Assembly: GCF_001612615.1 (NCBI RefSeq)
Contig: NZ_BDAU01000053.1
Location: 1 to 58,064 of the forward strand
Reading direction: 5' to 3'
Source: Nocardia amikacinitolerans NBRC 108937
GTDB taxonomy: Bacteria > Actinomycetota > Actinomycetes > Mycobacteriales > Mycobacteriaceae
Length of the DNA: 58,064 nucleotides
The position numbers were made by a program, and so were the translations under genes. This document shows, piece after piece, positions 1 through 8,904 of the stretch (its first letter is position 1; each line of letters opens with the position of its first letter). The notes below the pieces were generated by a model. That model saw nothing but the letters and a program-made list of their open reading frames with translations. It was not told where the DNA came from and did no database searches.

Positions 1-4
1 TCCG

Positions 5-1513
5 ATGACGAATCCCGCCACCGCCGATATCGTCGACCACTGGGTCGACGGCAAGCCGTGGACCGGCGAATCCGACCGCACCGCACCGGTTTTCGATCCG
101 GCGCTCGGGGTCGCGCAGCGCAGCGTCCGGATGGCCACCGCCGAGGACGTCGGTGTCGCCGTCGCCGCCGCCGCGGCGGCGCTGCCAGGCTGGTCCGACT
201 CTTCCGTAGCCACCCGGCACCGGTTCCTGCTGAACTTCCGCGAACTGCTCAACGCCCGCAAGGACGAACTGGCGAGCATCCTGACCGCCGAGCACGGCAA
301 GGTGCTCGGTGACGCGGCGGGCGAGGTCGCCCGCGGGCTCGAGGTCGTCGAGTTCGCGCTGTCCATGCCGCATCTGCTCAAGGGCGAGTTCAGCCAGAAC
401 GCCTCGACCGGGATCGACGTGTACTCGGTGCGCGAACCGGTCGGCGTCGTCGGCATCATCAGCCCGTTCAACTTCCCGGCCATGGTGCCGCTGTGGTTCT
501 TCCCGATCGCGATCGCCGCGGGAAACACGGTGGTGCTCAAGCCGAGCGAGAAGGATCCGTCGGCCGCGAACTGGCTCGCCGAACTCGCGGCCGACGCCGG
601 GCTTCCCTCGGGCGTGCTCAATGTCGTGCACGGCGACAAGGAGGCGGTGGACGCGCTGCTCACCCACCCTCGGGTCGCGGCGATCTCGTTCGTCGGCTCC
701 ACCCCGATCGCCGACTACGTCTACCGGACCGCGTGCGCGCACGGCAAACGGGTGCAGGCGCTCGGCGGCGCCAAGAACCACATGCTCGTCCTGCCGGACG
801 CCGACCTGGACCTGGCCGCGGACGCGGCGGTCAACGCGGGCTTCGGATCGGCGGGCGAACGGTGCATGGCGGTGAGCGTGGTGCTCGCGGTCGACACCAT
901 CGCCGACGACCTGGTGTCGCGCGTCGCATCGCGGATGACCGGCCTGCGCACCGGAGACGGCCGCCGCGGCTGCGACATGGGACCGCTGATCACCCGCGAG
1001 CACCGCGACCGTGTCGCTGGGTACCTCGATACCGCGGTCGCCGATCAGGCGCGGGTGGTGGTCGACGGCCGCGACAGCGCAATCGACGGTGACCCCAACG
1101 GCTTCTGGCTCGGACCGAGCCTGATCGACCGGGTTCCGGTGACCTCGGCGGTCTATCGCGACGAGATCTTCGGGCCCGTGCTCTCGGTGGTGCGGGTCGA
1201 AGGTTTCGAGCAGGCTGTCGAGATCGTCAACGCCTCGCCCTACGGCAACGGCGTCGCGATCTTCACCAACGACGGCGGCGCGGCGCGGCGCTTCCAGCGG
1301 CAGGTGAACGTCGGCATGATCGGCGTGAACGTACCCATCCCGGTCCCGGTGGCCTACCACAGCTTCGGCGGGTGGAAGGCGTCGCTGTTCGGCGATGCGA
1401 AAGCCTACGGCCCCAACGGATTCGCGTTCTTCACCAGGGAGAAGGCGATCACCTCCCGCTGGCTCGATCCCAGCCACGGCGGCATAGACCTCGGTTTTCC
1501 GCGGAACAGTTAG
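5..1513 (+). CDS. mmsA: CoA-acylating methylmalonate-semialdehyde dehydrogenase
   Basis: Expected to oxidise methylmalonate semialdehyde or malonate semialdehyde with NAD and CoA, giving propionyl-CoA or acetyl-CoA, in the cytoplasm. The 502-residue length is normal for the family. The aldehyde dehydrogenase fold is clear: the SPFNFPAMVPLWFFP segment typical of the MMSDH branch, the FVGSTPIADYVY segment, the catalytic Cys287 in GSAGERCMA, and the EIFGPVLSVV segment. The ATG lies only four bases from the window edge, so its ribosome site cannot be judged. It is followed after 26 nt by an NCS1 permease on the same strand, which suggests a role in valine or pyrimidine/beta-alanine breakdown, where this enzyme handles the semialdehyde end product. 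The assignment is firm at family level; the physiological substrate is inferred. Confidence 0.93.
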   Translation: MTNPATADIVDHWVDGKPWTGESDRTAPVFDPALGVAQRSVRMATAEDVGVAVAAAAAALPGWSDSSVATRHRFLLNFRELLNARKDELASILTAEHGKVLGDAAGEVARGLEVVEFALSMPHLLKGEFSQNASTGIDVYSVREPVGVVGIISPFNFPAMVPLWFFPIAIAAGNTVVLKPSEKDPSAANWLAELAADAGLPSGVLNVVHGDKEAVDALLTHPRVAAISFVGSTPIADYVYRTACAHGKRVQALGGAKNHMLVLPDADLDLAADAAVNAGFGSAGERCMAVSVVLAVDTIADDLVSRVASRMTGLRTGDGRRGCDMGPLITREHRDRVAGYLDTAVADQARVVVDGRDSAIDGDPNGFWLGPSLIDRVPVTSAVYRDEIFGPVLSVVRVEGFEQAVEIVNASPYGNGVAIFTNDGGAARRFQRQVNVGMIGVNVPIPVPVAYHSFGGWKASLFGDAKAYGPNGFAFFTREKAITSRWLDPSHGGIDLGFPRNS

Positions 1514-1539
1514 CACCACCGAAGTACGAAGGACATCCG

Positions 1540-2997
1540 ATGACAGACACTCGGGTACGGCCGCCCGCCGGCGCGCCGGGCAGTTCCACGCTGGTCAACG
1601 ACGACTTGGCGCCGACCACCAAGGAGACAGCGACCTGGCGTACCTGGGACATCTTCTGTCTCTGGATGACCTCGGCGCACAGCATCGCCAGCTACGGGTT
1701 CGCCGTCGGCATGCTCGCACTCGGCATGACCGGGTGGCAGACCATGCTCGCCCTGTTCACCGGTGTGCTCGTGCTGTGGGTGGGCAGCAATCTGGTCGGC
1801 GTCGCGGGTCAGAAGGTCGGGGTGCCGTTCCCGGTCTTCGCCCGTGCCGCGTTCGGCGTGTTCGGCGCCAACGTCCCGGCACTGCTGCGCGCGATCGTCG
1901 CGGTGTTCTGGTACGGGATCCAGACCTACCTGGCGTCGACCGCGCTGATGGTGTTGATACTCCGGGTGGCACCGGGATTGGCGTCGTGGACGGAGGCCGG
2001 TTTCCTCGGGTTGTCCACGCTGGGCTGGATCGCGTTCCTCGTGCTGTGGACGGTGCAGTTGGCGATCATCAACTACGGCATGGAAGTCGTGCGCAAGGCC
2101 TCGGACTTCGCGGGTCCCGCGGTGTGGATCGGCATGATCGCGCTGGCCATCTGGATTCTCGGAAAGGCCGAGTGGAGCATCGATTTCAACGCCCGGGCCG
2201 GTGCGCCGCTGTCGGGCGGAGCGACCGTGGCCGCGTTCGTGGGTGTCGCCTTCCTCATGGTGTCGTTCATGGCGGGTCCGCTCGTCAACTACGCCGACTT
2301 CGCGCGGTTCTCGCCGAGCAAGAAGGCGGTGCTGCGCGGCAACGCGTGGGGAATTCCGTTCAACGAGACCGCGTTCGTCGTCCTTTCCATCATCATCTCG
2401 CTGGCCACGCTGAAGGTGTACGGGAAGGTGCTGACCGACCCGGTGCAGCTGGTCGCCGACATCGACAGCGATATCGTGGTGGTCGTCGCCGCGGTGTTGT
2501 TCGCGACGGCGACCGTCGGCATCAACGTCGTCCTCAACTTCGTCTCCCCGGCCTACGACATCTCCAATGCCGCACCGAGATACATCTCGTTCCGCACCGG
2601 CGGCATCATCACCGCCGTGCTGTCCATCCTGGTGATGCCGTGGAAGCTCTGGGAGAACCAGGATTTCATCATCTACTTCCTCGGCGGCGTCGGCGCGCTG
2701 ATGGGTCCGGTGTTCGGCATCCTGATCGTCGACTACTACCTGGTGCGTCGGCAGCGCACGGCGGTCGCCGAGCTGTACTCCGACACGGCGGAAGGGCGCT
2801 ACTACTTCTCCCGCGGGTTCAACCCGAAAGCGTTGACGGCTCTGGGCATTTCGGGGACGGTAGCGGTGATCGTCGCACTGGCGCCGGATTCGCAGGAGGT
2901 GACGGCGCTGTCGTGGCCGGTGGGTGCGGCGCTGGGAGCGGTGCTCATGTACGCGTTCACTCGGGTCCGCCCGTCCGTGCCCGCGACCGCGGAGTGA
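1540..2997 (+). CDS. NCS1 family nucleobase:cation symporter
   Basis: A 485-residue membrane transporter for a nucleobase or related ring compound (cytosine, uracil, allantoin, hydantoin or thiamine are the family's known substrates), driven by Na+ or H+. The N-terminal NDDLAPTTKETATWRTWD stretch followed by LWMTSAHSIASYGFA is characteristic of NCS1 proteins, and about twelve hydrophobic segments follow, with the family's NYADFARF and SPAYDISNAAP segments. The ATG at 1540 is chosen because GAAGGA lies just upstream and the family signature starts about 20 residues later; an upstream in-frame reading would run back through mmsA. It is probably co-transcribed with mmsA, which fits uptake of a pyrimidine whose reductive breakdown ends in a semialdehyde. 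The exact substrate cannot be read from the sequence. Confidence 0.9.
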   Translation: MTDTRVRPPAGAPGSSTLVNDDLAPTTKETATWRTWDIFCLWMTSAHSIASYGFAVGMLALGMTGWQTMLALFTGVLVLWVGSNLVGVAGQKVGVPFPVFARAAFGVFGANVPALLRAIVAVFWYGIQTYLASTALMVLILRVAPGLASWTEAGFLGLSTLGWIAFLVLWTVQLAIINYGMEVVRKASDFAGPAVWIGMIALAIWILGKAEWSIDFNARAGAPLSGGATVAAFVGVAFLMVSFMAGPLVNYADFARFSPSKKAVLRGNAWGIPFNETAFVVLSIIISLATLKVYGKVLTDPVQLVADIDSDIVVVVAAVLFATATVGINVVLNFVSPAYDISNAAPRYISFRTGGIITAVLSILVMPWKLWENQDFIIYFLGGVGALMGPVFGILIVDYYLVRRQRTAVAELYSDTAEGRYYFSRGFNPKALTALGISGTVAVIVALAPDSQEVTALSWPVGAALGAVLMYAFTRVRPSVPATAE

Positions 2998-3279
2998 CCG
3001 GGTCCGCCGGGCGGTGGCGCGGCAAGATCGTGCCGCACCGCGCGGACGAATTCGTCACCGAGCACACGCGGTGACCGACACCGTCCGCCGGACGGCGGCG
3101 CAAGGCAGTCGGGTACCGGCGCGAGGCGGGCGGCGCGCATTCGCGGGCAATCGCCACCCTTCCGCGTTCCGAGTGGCAGCATCGATGGGACAGGTCACGA
3201 ACCCTTCGGGTCGACCAACACCGGACCGCCGCGACGAGCCCGTCGCCCCGGACCAGAACCACGCGAAAGAGGTGCTCCC

Positions 3280-4398
3280 GTGCCGGTCGATCCCGTCAAC
3301 CCGGTACCCGCCGTGCCGCCGGCCACGCGGATGGCCGCGGCGGCGGTCCGCGGCTTGCTCCGATTGCCGCATCGCACCAAGCGCGCACTCGCCGGTCCCG
3401 CGATTCACCGCGACGGCAACGAGCTCGACCTCGACGCGCAGCTGCTCCTGCGCATCACCCGCGCGCTGCCGAGGCCCGAGCCGGACCCGGTGCGGCTGCG
3501 GACCCAAGCGCGGCGGATGGCGGCGATCGGGGCGGGGCGGCGCGCTCCCGTTCGTGTCGACGACACCACCGTCGCCGGTTTCGCCGGGCCGCTGCGGGCG
3601 CGGCTCTACGATCCCGGCGCGGCGGACGCCCTGCTCGTCTACTTTCACGGCGGCGGCTGGGTCATCGGCGATCTCGACACCCACGACGGGCTGTGCCGGA
3701 CGTTGGCGCACACGGCCGGGATTCGGGTCGTCGCAGTCGACTACCGGCTGGCGCCCGAGCATCCCTATCCCGCGGCCATCGACGACGCGGCGGCCGCGTT
3801 TCGCGACATCGTCGGCCGGGCGGACGAATTCGGCGTCGCACCGGAACGCGTCGGGGTGGGCGGCGACAGCGCGGGCGGGCACCTGGCGGCGGTGCTGTGC
3901 CAACGGATGCGCCGGGACGGCGGGCCCGCTCCCCTGCTCCAGCTGCTGATCTATCCGCCCACCGACTTGACCGGAAAAGCGGAGTCCCGCAAGACATTCG
4001 CGGAGGGCTTCGCGCTGACCAAGGCCGATATCGACTTCTTCGACCGCTGTTTCCTGCCACCAGACCTCGACCGCACCCAACCGGATGTGTCACCCCTGCG
4101 CGCCGAAACCACGGCCGGACTCCCCCGGGCCGTCGTGATCACGGCGGGTTTCGATCCGCTGCGCGACGAAGGCGAAGCGTACGCGCACCGTCTGCGAACC
4201 GACGGAGTGCCCGTCGTACTGCGCCGATTCGACGGCTACATGCACGGTTTCGTCAACAACGCGCTCGCCTTCGGCCCGGCGGTGCACGAGGTCGCGGCTC
4301 TGCTCGCCGACGCCCTCCCCGGGGCACGCGACATCTCGACCGACCCCGGAACGGGCGGCGGGCGAGACCGGGCGGCCATGGGTCCCTCCAGTTCGTGA
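3280..4398 (+). CDS. Alpha/beta hydrolase, hormone-sensitive-lipase (HSL) type esterase
   Basis: A 372-residue soluble esterase or lipase of the HSL (Abhydrolase_3) family. The oxyanion-hole motif HGGGW is at residues 123-127 and the nucleophile elbow GDSAGG at 195-200 places the catalytic serine at 197. Acid and histidine candidates are in the C-terminal GFDPLRDEG and YMHGFVN segments, in the usual order. The GTG start at 3280 has AAAGAGG about seven bases upstream. No signal peptide is visible. The last 25 or so residues are Gly/Asp/Arg-rich and look disordered. It stands alone between the nucleobase locus and the osmoprotectant operon, and a hairpin follows the stop codon. Substrate is unknown; short acyl esters are typical for the family. 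Confidence 0.88.
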   Translation: MPVDPVNPVPAVPPATRMAAAAVRGLLRLPHRTKRALAGPAIHRDGNELDLDAQLLLRITRALPRPEPDPVRLRTQARRMAAIGAGRRAPVRVDDTTVAGFAGPLRARLYDPGAADALLVYFHGGGWVIGDLDTHDGLCRTLAHTAGIRVVAVDYRLAPEHPYPAAIDDAAAAFRDIVGRADEFGVAPERVGVGGDSAGGHLAAVLCQRMRRDGGPAPLLQLLIYPPTDLTGKAESRKTFAEGFALTKADIDFFDRCFLPPDLDRTQPDVSPLRAETTAGLPRAVVITAGFDPLRDEGEAYAHRLRTDGVPVVLRRFDGYMHGFVNNALAFGPAVHEVAALLADALPGARDISTDPGTGGGRDRAAMGPSSS

Positions 4399-4400
4399 AC

Positions 4401-4421
4401 TGCCGAGAAGTCCTCTCGGCA
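4401..4421 (+). terminator. Short hairpin after the HSL-type esterase gene
   Basis: TGCCGAGA and TCTCGGCA form a perfect 8-bp stem around a 5-nt loop, starting three bases after the esterase stop codon. There is no T-run after it, which is common in actinobacteria, so it may be a terminator or a 3'-end stabilising hairpin. Confidence 0.5.
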
Positions 4422-4488
4422 ACGAATATGCCTTTCGTGCCGGTCGTTTCGCCCGTGCGGACCCACCGCGCCGGGTTAGGGTGCGAGA

Positions 4489-4494
4489 TAGACT
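4489..4494 (+). promoter_or_regulatory. Candidate -10 element of the osmoprotectant ABC operon
   Basis: TAGACT is a good actinobacterial -10 hexamer. It lies 18 bases before the GGGAGGT ribosome site of the first permease gene, giving a predicted start near 4501 and a short leader. No convincing -35 hexamer is visible at the expected spacing. Confidence 0.4.
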
Positions 4495-4524
4495 CCGGCA
4501 CAACGCTGTACGGGAGGTTCGGCC

Positions 4525-5175
4525 CTGGAAGCACTGTGGACGTTCGTCGTCGATCGGCGACATCAGCTGCTCGTCGACTCGTATCTGCATGTCTCGGCGG
4601 TGATCCAGTCGCTGCTCGTCGCGGCGGTGATCGCCGTGATCGTCGGCGTGCTCGTCTACCGCAGCCCGTTCGGTTCGGCGGCGGCGACGGCCGCGGCGAG
4701 CGCGATCCTCACGGTGCCCTCGTTCGCGCTGCTCGGCTTGCTGATCCCGGTGCTCGGGCTCGGCGTCGGTCCGACGGTCACCGCGCTCGTGCTCTACGCG
4801 CTGCTGCCCATCCTGCGCAACACCATCGTCGGCCTCGCCGCGGTGGATCCGTCGGTGGTCGACGCGGCACGCGGTGTGGGGATGAACCGGATGCGCGTTC
4901 TCGCCGCCATCGAACTCCCGCTGGCCTGGCCGTCCATCCTGACCGGGATGCGGGTCAGCACGCAGATGATCATGGGCATCCTCGCGCTCGCCGCGTACGC
5001 CAAGGGGCCCGGGCTCGGCAATCTGATCTTCTCCGGGCTGTCCCGGCTCGGCAGTCCCAATGCCGTACCGCAGGCGTTGACCGGCACGGTGCTGATCGTC
5101 GTGCTCGCGCTGCTGCTGGACGGCCTCTTCGTCCTCGTGGGACGACTGACCACCTCGAGGGGGGTTCGTGACTGA
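4525..5175 (+). CDS. Osmoprotectant ABC transporter permease (ProW/OpuCB type), probable CTG start
   Basis: Inner-membrane permease for glycine betaine, carnitine, choline or similar solutes. The BPD_transp_1 domain covers most of the protein, with the EAA-like loop AARGVGMNRMRVLAAIELPLAWPSI and five or six membrane segments. The first ordinary start codon is GTG 4600, but it lies within the conserved N-terminal helix: the in-frame sequence upstream reads EALWTFVVDRRHQLLVDSYL, matching the usual start of this family. The only codon that fits is CTG at 4525, six bases after a perfect GGGAGGT (4512-4518). I therefore annotate CTG 4525, giving 216 residues. The stop overlaps the ATPase start by 8 nt, so the two are translationally coupled. 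The function is secure; the start codon is an inference. Confidence 0.85.
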   Translation: MEALWTFVVDRRHQLLVDSYLHVSAVIQSLLVAAVIAVIVGVLVYRSPFGSAAATAAASAILTVPSFALLGLLIPVLGLGVGPTVTALVLYALLPILRNTIVGLAAVDPSVVDAARGVGMNRMRVLAAIELPLAWPSILTGMRVSTQMIMGILALAAYAKGPGLGNLIFSGLSRLGSPNAVPQALTGTVLIVVLALLLDGLFVLVGRLTTSRGVRD

Positions 5176-6355
5176 CACCGAGACCGGCGCCAGCGCGGTG
5201 TCCGGCGTGCGGATCGTGCTCGACGCGGTCACCAAACAGTATCCGGGACAGCGTGATCCGGCCGTGGACGCGGTGTCCATGACCATTCCGGCCGGTGAGA
5301 TCGTCGTCCTCGTCGGACCGTCGGGATGCGGCAAGACCACGACCATGCGGATGATCAACCGGCTGATCGAACCGACCTCCGGCACCATCACCATCGGCGG
5401 ACGCGACGCCGCGGGGATGAATCCCGATCAGCTGCGCCGCGGCATCGGGTACTCGATCCAGCAGGCCGGGCTCTTCCCGCACATGACGGTGGCCAAGAAC
5501 ATCGCGACCGTCCCCGGGCTGCTCGGCTGGGACCGCGCGCGGATCGCGGCGCGAGTCGACGCGATGCTCGACCTCGTCGGCCTCGATCCGGACACCTTCC
5601 GCGGACGGTATCCGCGCCAGCTCTCCGGCGGGCAGCAGCAGCGCGTCGGGGTGGCGCGCGCACTGGCCGCCGACCCGCCGGTGCTGCTCATGGACGAACC
5701 GTTCGGCGCGGTCGACCCGATCACCCGAGGGCTGCTGCAGGACGAATTGCTGCGTCTGCAAGCGGAACTCCGCAAGACCATCGTTTTCGTGACCCACGAT
5801 TTCTCCGAGGCGGTGAAGCTTGGCGACCGGATCGCGGTGCTCGGCGACCGGTCCCGGATTCTCCAGTACGACACCCCTGCCGCGATCCTCGCCGATCCCG
5901 CGGACGAGACCGTGGCGGGGTTCGTCGGCGCAGACGCCTCGCTCAAGCAGTTGACGTTGACCCGGGTCGGCGACGTGGAACTGGGCGACTGCCCGACGGC
6001 CGGGCAGGACGAACCGGTGGAGACGTTGCGCGCGGCGCTCGCGGGCCGGGAGTGGCCGTGGGCGCTGCTTCTCGACGGGCGCCGGCGGCCCGTGCGCTGG
6101 GTGTCGGCCGAGCAGCTGACGCACGCGCGGGCGCTGGGCGAGGTGGGCAGCCCGATCGGTCAGACGCTGTCGCTGCGGTCGACCCTGCAGGACGCGCTGG
6201 AGGCCCTGCTCGCCGAGCAGACCGCGACCGCGGTCGTCACCGACGCGCGCGGCGAGTACGCGGGACTGATCACGATCGACACGCTGGTCGGGCACCTGTC
6301 CGCGCTGCGGGCGCGACACGGCGGGGATCGGTCCGCGGCCGAGGCGACGCCGTGA
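5168..6355 (+). CDS. Osmoprotectant ABC transporter ATP-binding protein (ProV/OpuCA type)
   Basis: ATPase that powers uptake by the two flanking permeases. Walker A GPSGCGKTT spans residues 50-58, the signature LSGGQQQRVGVARAL follows, then Walker B in VLLMDEPFGAVDP and the switch histidine in VFVTHDFSEA. After about residue 265 comes an extension that reads as a regulatory domain with CBS-like stretches (LRSTLQDALEALLAEQTATAVVTDARGEY, split here), as in other OpuCA/ProV proteins, where CBS modules sense ionic strength. At 395 residues it has the family's usual length. The GTG start overlaps the preceding permease and its stop overlaps the next gene by 4 nt. Very secure as an ABC ATPase; the CBS assignment is by eye. 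Confidence 0.93.
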   Translation: MTDTETGASAVSGVRIVLDAVTKQYPGQRDPAVDAVSMTIPAGEIVVLVGPSGCGKTTTMRMINRLIEPTSGTITIGGRDAAGMNPDQLRRGIGYSIQQAGLFPHMTVAKNIATVPGLLGWDRARIAARVDAMLDLVGLDPDTFRGRYPRQLSGGQQQRVGVARALAADPPVLLMDEPFGAVDPITRGLLQDELLRLQAELRKTIVFVTHDFSEAVKLGDRIAVLGDRSRILQYDTPAAILADPADETVAGFVGADASLKQLTLTRVGDVELGDCPTAGQDEPVETLRAALAGREWPWALLLDGRRRPVRWVSAEQLTHARALGEVGSPIGQTLSLRSTLQDALEALLAEQTATAVVTDARGEYAGLITIDTLVGHLSALRARHGGDRSAAEATP

Positions 6356-7125
6356 CCGCCACCGTCACCGCCGCGTCCGCCCCCGCCGCCGCACGCCGAG
6401 CCGAGCGGCTGCGACTGCTCGTGCAGCCCGCGCTGGTCCTGGTGCTGGCCGTCGGCGTGCTGGTGTGGGCGTTCCGCAGGGACCTCACCGCCACCCAGCG
6501 CGCGAGCATCAACGCGAGCAACATCGCCACCGTCACCTGGCAGCACGTACTGCTCACCGCGACAGTGGTGCTGATCGTGGTGGCGGTGGCGGTGCCGCTC
6601 GGCACGCTGCTCACCAGGCCCGGATATCGCCGTCTCGCACCGGTTTTCATCGGCATCGCCAATATCGGCGCGGCCGCGCCCGCCATCGGTCTGATCGTGC
6701 TGTGCTACCTGGTGACGCGCACCACCGGGTTCTGGATCGGGGTCGCGCCGATCGCCTTCTACACACTGCTTCCGGTGCTGCGCAATACGATACTCGGCTA
6801 TCAGCAGGTGGATCGGACGCTCGTAGACGCGGGACGCGGCCAGGGCATGTCGGCGGCTACGGTCTTGCGGCGCATCGAGTTTCCACTGGCCGTGCCGTAC
6901 ATCCTTGCGGGACTGCGCACTTCGCTCGTGTTGGCGGTCGGCACCGTCACGCTGTCGTTCCTGGTCAGTGCGGGCGGGTTGGGGATTCTCATCGACACCG
7001 GATACAAGTTGCGCGACAACGTCACCCTGGTGGTCGGCGCGGTGCTCGCGGTGGCGTTGGCCCTGCTCGTCGACTGGCTCGGCGCGCTGGCCGAACGCTT
7101 TCTCGGACCGAGGGGCCTGCGATGA
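6352..7125 (+). CDS. Osmoprotectant ABC transporter second permease (ProZ/OpuCD type)
   Basis: A 257-residue permease, partner of the first one in a heterodimeric membrane channel. After a cytoplasmic N-terminus come about six membrane segments and the conserved loop GRGQGMSAATVLRRIEFPLAVPYILAG (given here only as a landmark around positions 160-185), the site that contacts the ATPase. The start is GTG 6352 in the overlap GTGA with the ATPase stop, the usual coupled arrangement; longer readings upstream run through the ATPase gene in another frame. Its stop overlaps the binding-protein start by 4 nt. Two distinct permeases in one operon are characteristic of the quaternary amine compound subfamily, as in proW/proZ of mycobacteria. 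Confidence 0.92.
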   Translation: MTATVTAASAPAAARRAERLRLLVQPALVLVLAVGVLVWAFRRDLTATQRASINASNIATVTWQHVLLTATVVLIVVAVAVPLGTLLTRPGYRRLAPVFIGIANIGAAAPAIGLIVLCYLVTRTTGFWIGVAPIAFYTLLPVLRNTILGYQQVDRTLVDAGRGQGMSAATVLRRIEFPLAVPYILAGLRTSLVLAVGTVTLSFLVSAGGLGILIDTGYKLRDNVTLVVGAVLAVALALLVDWLGALAERFLGPRGLR

Positions 7126-8087
7126 GGTGGCTGAGTGTGCTCGCGGTGGCGGTGCTGGCGCTTGCCGGGTGCGGTCTGGAGTCGGGTGGCGCCGTGCCGC
7201 TGCGCGTCGGGCCCGGCAGCATCCAGCCGGTACCGGAACTCGAGGGGGTCACGATCACCGTGGGTTCCAAGGATTTCAGCGAGCAGAACATCCTCGGCTA
7301 TCTCATCGAGTTCGCCATGGTGGCGGCGGGCGCCAATGTGCGCGACCTGACCAATATCCAGGGCTCCAACAGCCTTCGGGACGCGCAATTGCACGGCCAG
7401 GTCGACGTGGCCTACGACTACACCGGCACCGGCTGGATCAATTACCTCGGCAACGAGATTCCGGTGCCGAGCGAACTCGGGCAGTTCGAGGCGGTCCGCG
7501 ACGCCGACCGCGCGGAACACGGGATGGTGTGGACGGCGATGGCGCCGATGAACAACACCTACGCCCTGGTGACCAGCAGTCGCACCGCCGAGCAGACCGG
7601 CGTCCGGACGCTGTCGGACTACGCGCGGCTGATCGAGACCGACGCCGCCGCGGCCGCCACCTGCGTCGGCACCGAATTCAACGTCCGGCAGGACGGTTAT
7701 CCGGGAATGGCGCGCAAATACGACATCGACGTCGGCAAGGTGCGCAAGCAGATCATGCAGGACGCCCTCGTCTACCAGGCCACCGCCGACGCTGGCCAGT
7801 GCCGCTTCGGCTCGGTCGCCGCGACCGACGGACGCATACCCGCCCTGAACCTCGTTCTCCTCCAGGATGATCGAGCGTTCTTCCCTAAGTACAACGCCGC
7901 GTTGGTGCTGCGCGCCGACTTCCACGAAGCGCATCCGCGGATCGCCGAGATCATGACTCCCATCTCCGCACTGCTCACCAACGAGGTGATCACCGAACTG
8001 AACCGCCAGGTCGACGTCGACGGCCGCGAACCCGCCGAGGTCGCGCGCGACTGGCTGGTCGAGCATGGCTTCGTCACCGCCGAGTAG
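7122..8087 (+). CDS. Osmoprotectant ABC transporter substrate-binding lipoprotein (ProX/OpuCC type)
   Basis: A 321-residue solute-binding protein that captures glycine betaine or a related quaternary amine outside the membrane. The N-terminus has a lipoprotein signal: a hydrophobic run ending LALAGC, with Cys18 as the expected lipid-modified residue. The mature part starts with VTITVGSKDFSEQNILGYL, the hallmark of the OpuAC family, and contains the YDYTGTGWINYLG segment that helps form the ligand cage. It is the last gene of the operon and overlaps the permease by 4 nt. The exact ligand cannot be decided by reading; choline, betaine and carnitine binders share these features. Confidence 0.93.
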   Translation: MRWLSVLAVAVLALAGCGLESGGAVPLRVGPGSIQPVPELEGVTITVGSKDFSEQNILGYLIEFAMVAAGANVRDLTNIQGSNSLRDAQLHGQVDVAYDYTGTGWINYLGNEIPVPSELGQFEAVRDADRAEHGMVWTAMAPMNNTYALVTSSRTAEQTGVRTLSDYARLIETDAAAAATCVGTEFNVRQDGYPGMARKYDIDVGKVRKQIMQDALVYQATADAGQCRFGSVAATDGRIPALNLVLLQDDRAFFPKYNAALVLRADFHEAHPRIAEIMTPISALLTNEVITELNRQVDVDGREPAEVARDWLVEHGFVTAE

Positions 8088-8160
8088 CGCTGGTGCTCGA
8101 GCCGCTGCTCCTGTGCAGTCGATCGGTCGAAAACCGGTGAGTGCCGGACAGATCGGGGCT

Positions 8161-8727
8161 CTACGAGAGGCGGCTGATCGGCCAGTCGCCGGGTAGGTCG
8201 AGCCAGGCGGCGATCATGCGGATCGCGGTGAGCAGCGCTTGGATTTCGTCGAGACCGGAGGCTACGGCGTGGCGGCTGCCGTCGATGCGGAACGGGCACA
8301 CGTAGAACTGGCTGTCGGAGGAGGAGACCGGGCGGCCGATGGTGATGGTGTGTGGGCCGTCGGCGGCGATCAAGGTGCGGATCGCGAGCAGATCGCCCAG
8401 CTCGTACTCCATTCCGGGGTCGTGGGTGATGTCGCTTCGAGTGGGTGGCGCGGGGAAGCCGAGTTCGGCGGGCCCGGCGACGGTGAATTGCGCGCCCGCC
8501 TCGTTCGCTTGCGTCAGCTGCGCGCCGATCTCCACCAGCGCGCGATACAACGCCGCCAACGCGTCCACCCCGGTGGCCCGCGACTCACCCCAGCCCTGAA
8601 TTCGGAAGCCGCACACGTCACCTCCGGCGCCCGCGGCCGGGCGCGGCCTGCCGACTTCGATCAGAACCGACCGATCACCGTCTGCGACCATGCGTTTGGC
8701 AATCACCTCACCCAGGCGATCGATCAC
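8161..8727 (-). CDS. Conserved protein of unknown function, two repeated halves
   Basis: A 188-residue soluble protein I cannot assign to a named family with certainty; it may belong to a small actinobacterial DUF group of the DUF6968 type. It has two related halves: each has an IGRP/VGRP-like strand pair (VLIEVGRPRP and HTITIGRPVSS), then VCGFRIQGWG or VCPFRIDGS, then a helix containing GVDALAALYRAL or GLDEIQALLTAI. This internal repeat suggests a duplicated alpha/beta unit. The start is GTG 8727, with GGAGGT six bases upstream, rather than a longer reading to 8868. It is convergent with the osmoprotectant operon. No catalytic motif stands out. Confidence 0.75.
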   Translation of the reverse strand: MIDRLGEVIAKRMVADGDRSVLIEVGRPRPAAGAGGDVCGFRIQGWGESRATGVDALAALYRALVEIGAQLTQANEAGAQFTVAGPAELGFPAPPTRSDITHDPGMEYELGDLLAIRTLIAADGPHTITIGRPVSSSDSQFYVCPFRIDGSRHAVASGLDEIQALLTAIRMIAAWLDLPGDWPISRLS

Positions 8728-8904
8728 CGGTACACCTCCCGCCTTCCGGCCGATCCGCCGGACATGTTGCGCCCGTTCGTTCCACAGCGACGGTCCTCGT
8801 GATACCCGGCCACCAGCGGGATTAACCGGCCGCCGCCCTTGTGATACGGAACCAGAAGTGCCAGTCACGTTTTGGTCACGGCCAGGAGGGGTACCACAAC
8901 CAGC

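Noticed and set aside
8728..8868. 47-residue extension of the minus-strand protein at 8161-8727
   Set aside because: GTG 8727 has a perfect GGAGGT at six bases; the extension has no conserved features and would overlap the control region of the divergent small gene.
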